Source of the DNA: Anabaena azotica FACHB-119
GTDB lineage: Bacteria; Cyanobacteriota; Cyanobacteriia; Cyanobacteriales; Nostocaceae
Reading direction: 5' to 3'
NCBI RefSeq assembly: GCF_014697625.1
Contig: NZ_JACJSG010000011.1
Coordinates: 117,843-181,842, forward strand
DNA: 64,000 bases
Shown here: positions 42,991 to 52,517 of the stretch, piece after piece
How positions within the stretch are numbered: the stretch's first letter is position 1
Layout: every line of letters starts with the position of its first letter
Program-made: the position numbers and the translations under genes
Notes under the pieces: model-generated
What the model was told of the DNA's origin: nothing
Databases searched by the model: none
Seen by the model: the letters and a program-made list of their open reading frames with translations, nothing else

Positions 42991-43582
42991 AAATGAGGCT
43001 GATTGAACAAATACAGATGGAAGTCCCTAACGGGCTGTTCTACCCATCTTACAAGACAATTGGGGATGTTTTTTATTTGCAAGCCCTAAAGCAAGTGGCG
43101 TTGGGCATTGCTCACCGTATCATTGTTTTGGTGGGCAGTGTAACGCCCTACACACTAGGAACAGTGAGCGACGGACAGATACCAGATGTAGTGGCGCACA
43201 GATGTGCGCCACTACAAATAATCGATGTGATGCTTTGGTAAATTAGAGCAAAACTATAACATTTATCTAAGTAACTATGCTGATGGAAAAAACGATTTTC
43301 TGTTAAGCAGCAAGAACGTTAAATTAAACTAATTACCAAACCTATAGACAATTTGAATTTTTAACTCAAAAGATAATATCGCCTTCACCATATAGGTTAG
43401 GAAATTAACTAATCATCAAACCTAGACAATAAGAGGCTTTTAAGTCTGTCTCCTGTTCCCTGTTTCTTGCTATAAGTCAAAATAGGGAAAATTAAATACA
43501 ATATATACTTTGTGTCTGTGTGTAAAGATGAACTGTAAATCAAGATACTTGTAACTTGCAGCTTTCGGCAGTTAGTTATATT
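42991..43582. other. Intergenic: palindromes, no convincing gene
   Basis: The region contains a palindrome GTAGTGGCGCAC/GTGCGCCACTAC (about 43188-43217) and a GGGCATTGC/GGGCAGTG segment. An 82-codon frame directly after the chorismate lyase stop runs through these repeats and looks accidental. Confidence 0.5.
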
Positions 43583-43708
43583 TAGGACTTACGCAAGTGT
43601 CATAATCAAACTAACTGTAGGGTGCGTCAGACACAATAATTTCTTACAAATGAAGGGAATTTCCACATCTGACGCACCCTACTATATGTGCCAGTTGCGT
43701 AAGTCCTG
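43583..43708. mobile_element. MITE, family A, copy 3
   Basis: A 126-bp element with ends TAGGACTTACGCAA and TTGCGTAAGTCCTG, flanked by the 5-bp direct repeat ATATT (43578-43582, 43709-43713). The interior has a perfect 15-bp inverted repeat GTAGGGTGCGTCAGA/TCTGACGCACCCTAC. It is about 200 bp upstream of the DUF3352 gene. Confidence 0.8.
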
Positions 43709-43911
43709 ATATTGTCAAAGTGATTATAATGACTAATTTATCACTTATGACTCTATGAGGATAGAAACCTATGTCTAGATAATCTGCCCAAATATTGGAG
43801 CAATAGTGCTAAAAAAGTTAACTAACGATATATATATCAACAGAAAAATCTTTTAGCTTAATTAATTAATCAAGCAAGTAGAAAATTTGCAACCAAGAGA
43901 TGTAGGGTTTG

Positions 43912-45630
43912 ATGACATTGCCTATTTCGTCTGTTCCCATGAAGAAAATCAAGAAACCATCCTTAGCACTGACACTCTCGGCTGCTGGGTTATTAATTGG
44001 TGGTGGTGCAGTAGCTTATTGGTTGTTTAACCAAGTACAACCATTCTCTAGAAATTTGTTAGTAGGTGCAAATATTATTCCGCAAGATGCTTTATTTGCA
44101 GTTTCTCTGACTACAGATCCCAAACAATGGCAGAAATTGCAGGAATTTGGCACAAAAGAAACTCAAACGTTAGTTAATCAAAATTTATTACAGTTACGCG
44201 ATCGCTTCTTAACGAATCACGGTTACAACTTCGAGAAAGACATTCAACCGTGGGTGGGGGATGAAGTCACCTTAGCAATTTTAACCCCAGATTTCAGTAA
44301 ATCCGCCGCTAAACCAGTATCGACAGCAGAGGCTGTCACTAGCCAACAGTCGATGGTGATGGTTTTGCCAGTAGATAACCTGGAGAAAGCCAAGAGTATT
44401 TTGACACAACCAAAGTCAACCAACTCAGGTAAATGGAGCGAGTATAATTATCAAGGTATTACTATCAAACAAAGTCAGGGACAGACCGGAGGAAATTTCT
44501 CCGCAGCTTTGATAGATAACCGTTTCCTCGTAATTACAGATAGTTCTAAAGTTGCTGAAAAAACAATAGATGCTTATAAAAGTAAAACTACATTGGTGAA
44601 TACTGGAGGTTTTGCCGATAATTTCTCTAAAATTGCCAGTTATAAACCTCTTGCTCAGTTTTACTTAAATGTCCCCAACGCTGCCAAAATAGCATCTGTA
44701 GCACCCAACCGCGCTTTACCTGCACAAGTTTTAGCGCAACTGCAAAACAATCAAGGTCTAGCAGGGACTTTAACTTTAGAACCAGAGGGGATACGCATTA
44801 AAGGCGTTTCTTGGCTCAATCCCCGCAGCCAAAGGGTGTTGACGGTAGAAAATAACGCCGGGACTATGCAAAATCGTGTCCCTGTCGAAACGATCATGAT
44901 GCTGTCTGGGGGGAATTTACAACGCCTGTGGAGCGATTATGTTTTAACATCCAAAGGTAATCCCCTAGCACCCATTCCGCCAGAACAACTGCGTAGTGGC
45001 GTAAAATCCCTAACTAATCTGGATTTAGAACAAGATTTACTCAAATGGATGAAGGGAGAATATGCTGTATCCCTGATTCCGGGAACTCCTAAACCAAACT
45101 CACCTGATAATTTTCGGGCTGCTTTAGTATTGATGATTCAAGCCAAAGATCGCCAACAGGCTGAAGCATCAATCAAACAGCTAGATGATGTGATGAAAAA
45201 TCAATATCAGTTCCAGATTCAACCTGCTACGGTTGCGGGTAAACCCGTTGTCAATTGGATTAGTCCCTTTGGGACTCTCACCGCTACTCGTGGTTGGCTG
45301 GATGATGATGTTGCTTTTTTATCAATAGGCGCACCCATCACCGAGAAAATTTTGCCCAAACCCAACAACACACTCGCCGACAGTTCGGCTTTTCAACAAT
45401 CAGTACCAGATGAACCTAATCCTACAAACGGTCAATTTTATTTGGATGTAGAACAGACAGCAAAAAACTTTCCTTTACCTGCTTTGATACCTCAGCAACA
45501 AACTCTGTTACAAGCAACACGTTCTATAGGAGTAACATCAGCTGTGAGCGATAATCGCAGCACCCGCTACGATATTCTTCTAACACTGAAAAAAGGTGAT
45601 AACTCGGCTGCTGTAACTAGTTCGAGGTGA
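43912..45630 (+). CDS. DUF3352 domain protein
   Basis: A 572-residue protein; ATG 43912 chosen over the TTG one codon before. A basic start and one hydrophobic segment (about 18-38) anchor it in the membrane. The rest is the periplasmic DUF3352 region, with LLVGANIIPQDALFAVSLTTD (about 48-68), PWVGDEVTLAILTP, and a repeated half near 400-480 (AALVLMIQAKDRQQAEASIKQL). Widespread in cyanobacteria and of unknown function. Single gene, followed by repeats. Confidence 0.85.
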   Translation: MTLPISSVPMKKIKKPSLALTLSAAGLLIGGGAVAYWLFNQVQPFSRNLLVGANIIPQDALFAVSLTTDPKQWQKLQEFGTKETQTLVNQNLLQLRDRFLTNHGYNFEKDIQPWVGDEVTLAILTPDFSKSAAKPVSTAEAVTSQQSMVMVLPVDNLEKAKSILTQPKSTNSGKWSEYNYQGITIKQSQGQTGGNFSAALIDNRFLVITDSSKVAEKTIDAYKSKTTLVNTGGFADNFSKIASYKPLAQFYLNVPNAAKIASVAPNRALPAQVLAQLQNNQGLAGTLTLEPEGIRIKGVSWLNPRSQRVLTVENNAGTMQNRVPVETIMMLSGGNLQRLWSDYVLTSKGNPLAPIPPEQLRSGVKSLTNLDLEQDLLKWMKGEYAVSLIPGTPKPNSPDNFRAALVLMIQAKDRQQAEASIKQLDDVMKNQYQFQIQPATVAGKPVVNWISPFGTLTATRGWLDDDVAFLSIGAPITEKILPKPNNTLADSSAFQQSVPDEPNPTNGQFYLDVEQTAKNFPLPALIPQQQTLLQATRSIGVTSAVSDNRSTRYDILLTLKKGDNSAAVTSSR

Positions 45631-45912
45631 GGAAGTGGGGAGTGGGGGGAGATGGGGGAGTGGGGGAGTGGGGGGAGATGGGGAGCAACCCACCCCTAGC
45701 CCCTCCCAGGAGGGGAACGGAGCAGGGGAGCAGAGGAGCAGGGGAGCAGAGGAGCAGAGGAGCAGAGGAGGATAATTAATAGCTGTCAACTGTCAACTGT
45801 CAACTCATAACTGATAACTGATAACTGATTCATGCGTGATGACTCACTAAGCGGATAGGATCATAACAGTCAAAATAAATGATTTTCAACAATCCACTGC
45901 GGAGAACACTTT

Positions 45913-46965
45913 ATGAATCTGGTTTTACTCCAGAACTGGTTGGATAATGCTTCGTTTGCTGTCTTGTTTGTGACGATGCTGCTTTATTGGATAGGGGCGG
46001 CGTTTCCTGGTTTGTCAGCTATCAATGCTTTGGGAACGGCGGGAATGGCGATCGCCAATTTATCTATCGCTACTCTCTTGGGCGCACGCTGGATCGAGGC
46101 TGGGTATTTTCCTTTGAGTAATTTGTATGAGTCCCTGTTTTTCCTGGTTTGGGGAATTACTACAGTTCATCTCATTGCTGAAAATTCTAGCCGCAGTCGC
46201 TTAGTAGGTGTATTTACTGCCCCTGTCGCTATGTGCATTGTTGCCTTTGCTACGTTGACCCTACCATCAGAGATGCAGGCGGCAGAACCTTTAGTGCCAG
46301 CGCTCAAGTCCAACTGGCTGATGATGCACGTCAGTGTCATGATGTTGAGTTACGCGGCTTTGATGGTGGGATCATTGCTGGCGATCGCATTTCTGGTCGT
46401 CACTCGTGGTAACAATATACAATTACAAGGCAGTTCTGTAGGTAACGGTGGCTATCGCACCAACGGCTACCGCTTGCTGAAAGCAGGTGAACTCGTTACC
46501 CAACCAACACCACCAGTAGAAAGTAATGGTTTTGCTCGTGTGGAAAGCCAAAACAACGGCAACGGTAACACAGCTGTATTAAATTTAGCTACTACTTCTC
46601 AATCTTCCACCTTAACAAAGAGCGAAACCCTCTCACCCCAACGCCTGAGCCTTGCCGAAACCCTAGACAACATCAGCTATCGCATCATCGGTTTAGGATT
46701 TCCTCTGCTGACAATTGGCATTATTGCTGGCGCAGTTTGGGCAAACGAAGCATGGGGTTCATACTGGAGTTGGGACCCTAAAGAAACTTGGGCGTTAATT
46801 ACTTGGTTAGTATTCGCCGCTTACCTCCACGCCAGAATTACTCGCGGTTGGCAAGGTCGTCGTCCAGCGATTTTAGCCGCTAGTGGTTTCGTTGTTGTTT
46901 GGATTTGTTACCTTGGTGTAAATCTTTTGGGTAAAGGTTTACATTCTTATGGGTGGTTTTTCTAA
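45913..46965 (+). CDS. ccsA: Cytochrome c biogenesis protein CcsA (Ycf5; 'CcsB' in bacterial naming)
   Basis: A 350-residue membrane protein of the heme-handling family (system II). The heme-binding segment is [18 protein letters not shown] (about 276-293). Conserved His appear in [14 protein letters not shown] (about 139), [12 protein letters not shown] (about 300) and GLHSYGWFF at the C-terminus. It delivers heme to apocytochromes such as c6 and cytochrome f on the lumen side together with Ccs1. Residues about 165-245 form a variable, Asn/Ser-rich loop. Single gene. Confidence 0.92.
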   Translation: MNLVLLQNWLDNASFAVLFVTMLLYWIGAAFPGLSAINALGTAGMAIANLSIATLLGARWIEAGYFPLSNLYESLFFLVWGITTVHLIAENSSRSRLVGVFTAPVAMCIVAFATLTLPSEMQAAEPLVPALKSNWLMMHVSVMMLSYAALMVGSLLAIAFLVVTRGNNIQLQGSSVGNGGYRTNGYRLLKAGELVTQPTPPVESNGFARVESQNNGNGNTAVLNLATTSQSSTLTKSETLSPQRLSLAETLDNISYRIIGLGFPLLTIGIIAGAVWANEAWGSYWSWDPKETWALITWLVFAAYLHARITRGWQGRRPAILAASGFVVVWICYLGVNLLGKGLHSYGWFF

Positions 46966-47044
46966 TATCTGGAGTAGGAGACAGGGGACAGGCTCAAAAG
47001 CCCCTTCCTCATCTAATTATCAAAATATTTATTTGAAAAGGCTT

Positions 47045-49873
47045 CTAACTCTGTTCCCTGTAACCTTTACCCTGTTCCTTCCTGATAAGATGAGCGATCG
47101 CAGCTGCTAGAGTTTTTGATTCTATCGGTTTGGGTATGTGCATTTGGAAACCAGCCGTTATGGCCTGTTGCCGATTAAATTCTCCCGCGTAGGCTGTTAG
47201 TGCTATGGCGGGAATTTGCCCCCCATTCTCTGGAGTCCAAGTTCTCACTTGTCGTAAAAATTCATAACCATCCATTCCCGGCATACCAATATCGCTGACT
47301 AAAACATCTAGTTTTGAGGCGAGTAATATTTGAATTGCTACCAAAGGTGATGATGCTGTCTGAACTTCTGCATTATATAGTTCCAGCACAAAGCTAACAA
47401 AATCCAGCGAGTCAGGCTCATCATCCACGACTAAAACCTTAATTCCGCTTAAATCTAAGGGTATATCTGTTTTATCCTCATCATCGGTATTTGCTGAATG
47501 AGCAGTTATTAAAGGTAGTTTGACGGTGAAACTTGCTCCTAGTCCAACACCCAAACTATTAGCCTCAATATTACCACCATGTAATTCTACTAAGTGACGG
47601 ACAATTGCCAGCCCCAATCCTAAGCCACCAAATTTTCTCGTAGTAGTACTATCTTCTTGACGAAAGTGTTCAAATATGTATGGTAAAAAATCTGGGTTAA
47701 TGCCTTTGCCCGTATCGCTGACTGTGATCTGAGCCATTGAACCGACTTGCTCTAGCCGAACTTCTACCCTTCCCGACGGTGGAGTAAATTTAATTGCATT
47801 AGAAAGAAGATTCCAAAGAACTTGTTGTATGCGTGCTGCATCACCGACAACTGGAGCAATTTCTTCTGGCAATACTGTTTCTATATAAATTTCTTTGGCT
47901 TGGCTGGCTAAATGAACTGTTTGCAAAGCGGCGGAAATTGCCGATTTAAGATTGACATTAGTAATGTTCAAAGTCAACTTACCCCGCAAAATGCGAGAAA
48001 TATCGAGTAAGTCGTCAATTAATTCAACTTGTAATTTGGCATTGCGTTCAATAATATCTACAGCTTCAGCACTTTTGGCTGTATCTAACTTGCCGCTTTT
48101 GAGTAACCTAGCCCAACCCAAAATAGGATTTAGTGGGGTGCGTAGTTCATGAGAGAGGACGGCGAGAAATTCATCTTTAATGCGGTTTGCTTTTTCTGCT
48201 TCTTGGCGGGCTACTTGTTCCCGTTGCATAAGTTCTTGCAGTGCTGTTTCTGCCTGTTTACGCTCGGTGATATCGTAAGTAATGCCGAGAATCTGCTGAA
48301 TTTCCCCTTGACTATCGAGCAAAGGTACATACTGAACAATAATTGTGTAAGGTTGTTTACTTGGTAAAGTAATTGTACACTCTTGAGTTTGGCTAGTTTT
48401 TGTTTCTATTGTCCGCTTGAGGACGGGTAAGTAAGCTTTGGTAATTTCTGGTGGGAAAACTTCATCATCTGTACGACCGATAAAGTCATCTAATGATTTT
48501 CCACTGGTAATAATTCCCGCTTGATTTACGTATTGTATGCGACCTTGAGCATCATAAATTACAAATATATCGGGGATATGATTAATCGCTAAACGAAACC
48601 GTTCCTCGCTTTGGCGTAGTGCATTCTCGTTTTGTTTGCGTTCTGTAATTTCCTGCACCATGACATTGATGCCGAGAATTTGCCCGTCTTCCTGTTTGAG
48701 TGGGTAATAACTAATTGAACAACAACGTTTCACACTCGGCTGGCTATGAGTGAATCCGTACACTTCTTGATTCATAATTGGTTCACCAGATTCAATAACT
48801 TGCCAATAATGTGGCTCTAATTGGTCTGCTAATTCTGGCAAGATATCTCGAATGGTGCGCCCTATATGTTCAGATACAGGGCGGCCGTTTATTTGCGCTA
48901 GATATTCGTTGATGCGGACAAACCTTAAGTTTGTATCTACAAAACAAAGTCCTATGGGTGCTGAAGCATAGATGGTTTCGATTTCTGCCAGTTGTATCTG
49001 GGTGATTTTTTGACTACGACGTAGTTCAGCTTCTACTCGTTTTTGCTGTTCTCGTAATGCCTCTTGTATCTGTTTAAGATGGGTGATATCTTTAGCGATC
49101 GCATACATTAATTTTGCTTCTACAATCGGTATGGCTGTCCATTCCAACCATTTATAAGACCCATCTTGACAACGGTAGCGATTTTTAAAATAAGCTGTGG
49201 CTTTTCCCCTCTTCAGGGTCTCCAATTCTGCCACGGTTGCAGCGCGGTCATCGGGATGAACCAAATGAATGAAGGAATAACCTAGAAGTTCCTCAGCCGA
49301 ATAACCTAAAATTTGCGTAAAAGCAGGATTTAACCGTTTAAAGTATCCATCCAATTCTGCAACACACAATAAGTCAACTGAGCAGTTAAAAAAGTAATTA
49401 TCACAAGAAAGTAGACTCAATCCATCATTATCTGCCTTGGCGGCAGAATGATCATTAAGTTCTGGAAAATCCTCGGCTATTTCCTTAAAGGTAGTAACAA
49501 CAGCATAAGCTGTGGTAGATTCTGTCTGAAATAAAGGTGTTGAGTTAAGTAATAACCTGATTAATTTACCTTGTGGTTTATAAAAGCCCATAACAACGTG
49601 ATGGTAAGGCTGACCTGTTTGTAAAGCTATCATCCCTGGATGCGTTTGAGCAGAAAAAGGCAACCCATCTGGATAAATCGTTCGCCAAGGGAAATTGCTT
49701 AAATTTCGCCCTTGTATTTGAGATGCGGTGTATCCCAAAATGATTTCAGCCTCATGGTTACAGGCGCAGATACTACCATCAGCCAGATGAAGCAACATAC
49801 CCTCTTCTACTGGTAAAGGGCTAGCCCATTGAGCTTTTATATTGTGTAAATTTGCAGGTAAGTTAAAAGACAT
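47045..49873 (-). CDS. Hybrid sensor histidine kinase with PAS domains and receiver
   Basis: A 942-residue soluble protein. Four PAS/PAC units lie at about 15-130, 160-275, 295-410 and 420-540; the repeated ITERKQxE linkers mark their ends. The HisKA domain has the phospho-His in LAVLSHELRTPLNPILGWA (about 565-585). The ATPase N, G1 and G2 boxes are NLLSNAIKFTPPSG, VSDTGKGI and GGLGLGLAIV. A C-terminal receiver (about 818-930) has VLVVDDEPD, the phospho-Asp in LVSDIGMPGMDG and Lys in HIPKPIE. No transmembrane segment, so it senses something cytoplasmic. The output regulator is not adjacent. Confidence 0.92.
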   Translation of the reverse strand: MSFNLPANLHNIKAQWASPLPVEEGMLLHLADGSICACNHEAEIILGYTASQIQGRNLSNFPWRTIYPDGLPFSAQTHPGMIALQTGQPYHHVVMGFYKPQGKLIRLLLNSTPLFQTESTTAYAVVTTFKEIAEDFPELNDHSAAKADNDGLSLLSCDNYFFNCSVDLLCVAELDGYFKRLNPAFTQILGYSAEELLGYSFIHLVHPDDRAATVAELETLKRGKATAYFKNRYRCQDGSYKWLEWTAIPIVEAKLMYAIAKDITHLKQIQEALREQQKRVEAELRRSQKITQIQLAEIETIYASAPIGLCFVDTNLRFVRINEYLAQINGRPVSEHIGRTIRDILPELADQLEPHYWQVIESGEPIMNQEVYGFTHSQPSVKRCCSISYYPLKQEDGQILGINVMVQEITERKQNENALRQSEERFRLAINHIPDIFVIYDAQGRIQYVNQAGIITSGKSLDDFIGRTDDEVFPPEITKAYLPVLKRTIETKTSQTQECTITLPSKQPYTIIVQYVPLLDSQGEIQQILGITYDITERKQAETALQELMQREQVARQEAEKANRIKDEFLAVLSHELRTPLNPILGWARLLKSGKLDTAKSAEAVDIIERNAKLQVELIDDLLDISRILRGKLTLNITNVNLKSAISAALQTVHLASQAKEIYIETVLPEEIAPVVGDAARIQQVLWNLLSNAIKFTPPSGRVEVRLEQVGSMAQITVSDTGKGINPDFLPYIFEHFRQEDSTTTRKFGGLGLGLAIVRHLVELHGGNIEANSLGVGLGASFTVKLPLITAHSANTDDEDKTDIPLDLSGIKVLVVDDEPDSLDFVSFVLELYNAEVQTASSPLVAIQILLASKLDVLVSDIGMPGMDGYEFLRQVRTWTPENGGQIPAIALTAYAGEFNRQQAITAGFQMHIPKPIESKTLAAAIAHLIRKEQGKGYREQS

Positions 49874-50558
49874 TTATTTAGCTCGTATTAGTAGAATCAC
49901 TGCTATTGATTCATCCTGGTTAAATTCTCAATTATCTGCTGTTAAGCCTTGGTGTTGTCCAAGGAAAGCTGCTCTCGTCTGTGTAGGATGGCTTAAGTAA
50001 AAATTACTACTCTAAGCGCCTTTAGTCTTGAGTTCTTTCTTGATTATTTCTTGACTCTACGCCCTTTATAGATAGTAGCTATAGCCACTATCTAAGTATT
50101 TAATTAAATGGTAAGAGTATATTTAAGAATTATTTTCCCTATTGTAATAGACTAAATCTCTATCTTTTTACAGATGAAAAACAAAATATATCGTATTTTC
50201 ATTGGTAATTTATCCTATATGGATTAACAATCATAAGTAAAAACTCATACTTTGATAGTAGACAATATTTTAAATATATGATAAGCAAAAAAATATATGA
50301 TGTTAAGAGAATAAGTGTTAAATTTGACAAAAGTTTAATGAAATTGGTGTTGCGATACCTTCTCCTACGCGAACGCGATAGCGTCTGTCTACGACACGCT
50401 ATCGCGAACGGTAAGCTTAACTAACGCTAAAGAAAATACAATCAAATAACTTTAACAAGTGTTGAGATGCGTCTATACAGACACAGCAAAATCATAATTT
50501 TATTACGGATGAACCACTAAGTCTGGAGAAATTGTAAATTTAGTGGACGGAGATAATT
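49874..50558. other. Intergenic region, no gene seen
   Basis: AT-rich DNA with one palindromic repeat (GCGATAGCGT...ACGCTATCGC, about 50370-50406). Promoters of the divergent histidine kinase and KGK genes should lie here. Confidence 0.5.
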
Positions 50559-50948
50559 ATGGTAGATGGATTCGAGAGATTAAACCACGATGAAGTCGTG
50601 TCTATAGAACCAGACACTTTTAATAAGTTAGATATTGCTAAAACCTTTAAAGTCCGGGATTTAATTACAGCAATTAAAGAATATATCGGTGCAGATGGCA
50701 CACCTGAAGCAAATTTATATACTCAAGGTATTAATTGTGAAGTGTTAAAATTCACCGCACAAGGATGGAAAAAAGGCAAAGTCAGGCTAGCTTTAGAATT
50801 TTGTCCTGACGAACCCGAATCACCCTTAGAGGAAATTAATGATAAATTGGCACAGTTTGATATCTTATCGAAAATTTGGGTTGAAAACCCCGTCCTTATA
50901 GGACGGCTTTTGGTAGAATATGGTTGTGGAAGGGTAATCAACCACTGA
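50559..50948 (+). CDS. KGK domain protein with element-derived C-terminus
   Basis: A 129-residue protein with a good GGACGGAGAT ribosome site. The KGK domain, named for GWKKGKVRLALEFCPDEP (about 70-87), covers residues 1-100; its function is unknown and it is common in Nostoc. The last 20 or so codons (about 109-129) are encoded by the left end and pseudoknot of the mobile element starting near 50870, so the natural C-terminus has been replaced. The stop TGA (50946-50948) overlaps the element's pseudoknot. Confidence 0.78.
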   Translation: MVDGFERLNHDEVVSIEPDTFNKLDIAKTFKVRDLITAIKEYIGADGTPEANLYTQGINCEVLKFTAQGWKKGKVRLALEFCPDEPESPLEEINDKLAQFDILSKIWVENPVLIGRLLVEYGCGRVINH

Positions 50949-51290
50949 AAAAACCCTATTGCTGCCTAATAAGCAGACGCTGAACCTTGACAAATGAATC
51001 TAGGGGGTTCTACTTCGTAGTTCTAGTATCACCTGGAAGTAGGTAAAAGATTTACAGGTACTAGACGAACAGCATTGTGCAGACGCGATTAATCGCGTCT
51101 CTACCAAACAAATATTGCAGCAATGCAACTATGGTCGGGCAGACCAAAAGTTAACGCTTGGGGAGAGAACCACCTCTAGCACAAGATACCGCAAGGAATC
51201 GGGCGCTAAGTGGACTCATTGAACCAAGAATCCCCTGCCTTTTTAAGCAAGTGAGCGAAAGCGAAACTTGGTTAGGCAGGGGAGTGTCAA
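50870..51290 (+). ncRNA. HEARO/omegaRNA-like element, second copy
   Basis: The left end has GGGTTGAAAACC and a hairpin CGTCCT/AGGACG, as in 18134-18520. A pseudoknot follows: GTGG (50926-50929) with CCAC (50942-50945), and GGGT (50932-50935) with ACCC (50953-50956). The middle shares TAGGGGGTTCT and AGGTAAAA with the 39211 copy, and the 3' domain shares ACCACCTCTAGCA, TAAGTGGACT, CAAGAATCCCC, a long hairpin and GGGGAGTGTCAAG. There is no nuclease or transposase gene; a 30-bp GACGCGATTAATCGCGTC palindrome is inserted near 51081. Confidence 0.6.
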
Positions 51291-51409
51291 GAAAGAAGGC
51301 AGTTGTCAGTTGACAGTTGACAGTTGACAGTTATCAGTTGACAGTTGACAGAGATTAAAAGCTTCTTCCTTTCCCCAGTCCCCAGTCCCCAGTCCCCAGT
51401 CCCCAGATT

Positions 51410-52504
51410 ATGGTATGGACTAACCTTCATGCAAAGATACATCGTACCATCCGATCGCGGCGGTTATTTGAACCTGAGCAACGGCTATTAGTGGCGGTTT
51501 CCGGTGGTCAGGATTCTCTGTGTCTAATTAAATTGCTGTTAGATTTACAACCCAAATGGGGATGGGAATTAGGTATTGCCCATTGTGATCATCGCTGGCG
51601 TGATGACTCCCAGGCTAATGCTCATCATGTAAAAAATTTAGCTGAGAACTGGGGTGTATCTTTTTATTTAGAAACAGCAAATAAACCTGTTAATAGTGAA
51701 GCTACAGCTCGTGAGTGGCGGTATCAAGCCTTAAGTGCGATCGCTCAAGCCCACAATTACCAATATATAGTTACAGGACACACAGCTAGCGATCGCGCCG
51801 AAACTCTGCTACATAACTTAATGCGTGGTACTGGTGCAGATGGCTTACAAGCCTTGACTTGGCAACGTCTCATAACTGGAAATATTTGGTTAGTGCGTCC
51901 ATTATTAGAAATTACACGCCAACAAACAGCACAATTTTGCCAAGAGTTTCAATTACCCATCTGGGAAGACTCCACTAACCAAGATTTAAAATACGCCCGT
52001 AATCGCATTCGTCAAGAATTAATCCCTTACCTACAAACAAATTTTAACCCCCAAGCCGAATTAGCCATAGCCCAAACCGCCGAATTATTGCAAGCAGAGG
52101 TTGAGTATTTAGAACAACTAGCGCAGCAGTTGAAGGAAGAGGCGATGGACTGGGGACAAATCAATTCAAAATTCAAAATTCAAAATTCAAAATTCAAAAA
52201 TCCTACCTCATCTCCCCCATCTCCTCCACTCCGCCTCAACCGTCGGGTATTACAAAAAGCACCGTTGGCGTTGCAACGGCGCGTAATGCGGCAGGTATTA
52301 CAGGAAATACTGCCTGATGCGCCTAATTTTGAACATATCGAGAAATTAACAGCGTTAATTACCGCACCCAACCGTTCACAAACTGATCCTTTTCCCGGTG
52401 GTGCGATCGCACAAGTCCAAGGCGACTGGATAATATTAGGGACTGGGGACAAAATAATTCAAAATTCGCGCATTCAAAATTCAAAATTAGAGAATTGCCC
52501 CTAG
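51410..52504 (+). CDS. tilS: tRNA(Ile)-lysidine synthetase
   Basis: A 364-residue PP-loop enzyme that converts the wobble C of the CAU-anticodon tRNA-Ile to lysidine, essential for AUA decoding. The P-loop is VAVSGGQDSLCLIKLLL (about 28-44), then AHCDHRWR and VTGHTASDRAETLLHNLMRGTG. The C-terminal domain follows after about residue 280. Two stretches are encoded by TTCAAAA simple repeats: about residues 250-263 (INSKFKIQNSKFK pattern) and the last 15 residues. They read in frame and are probably tolerated linkers or tails. Confidence 0.93.
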   Translation: MVWTNLHAKIHRTIRSRRLFEPEQRLLVAVSGGQDSLCLIKLLLDLQPKWGWELGIAHCDHRWRDDSQANAHHVKNLAENWGVSFYLETANKPVNSEATAREWRYQALSAIAQAHNYQYIVTGHTASDRAETLLHNLMRGTGADGLQALTWQRLITGNIWLVRPLLEITRQQTAQFCQEFQLPIWEDSTNQDLKYARNRIRQELIPYLQTNFNPQAELAIAQTAELLQAEVEYLEQLAQQLKEEAMDWGQINSKFKIQNSKFKNPTSSPPSPPLRLNRRVLQKAPLALQRRVMRQVLQEILPDAPNFEHIEKLTALITAPNRSQTDPFPGGAIAQVQGDWIILGTGDKIIQNSRIQNSKLENCP

Positions 52505-52517
52505 TTCCTTCTACTTC

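Noticed and set aside
42993..43241. An 82-codon frame starting two bases after the chorismate lyase stop
   Set aside because: The spacing is suggestive of coupling, but the frame runs through dispersed palindromic repeats and the protein has no recognisable pattern.
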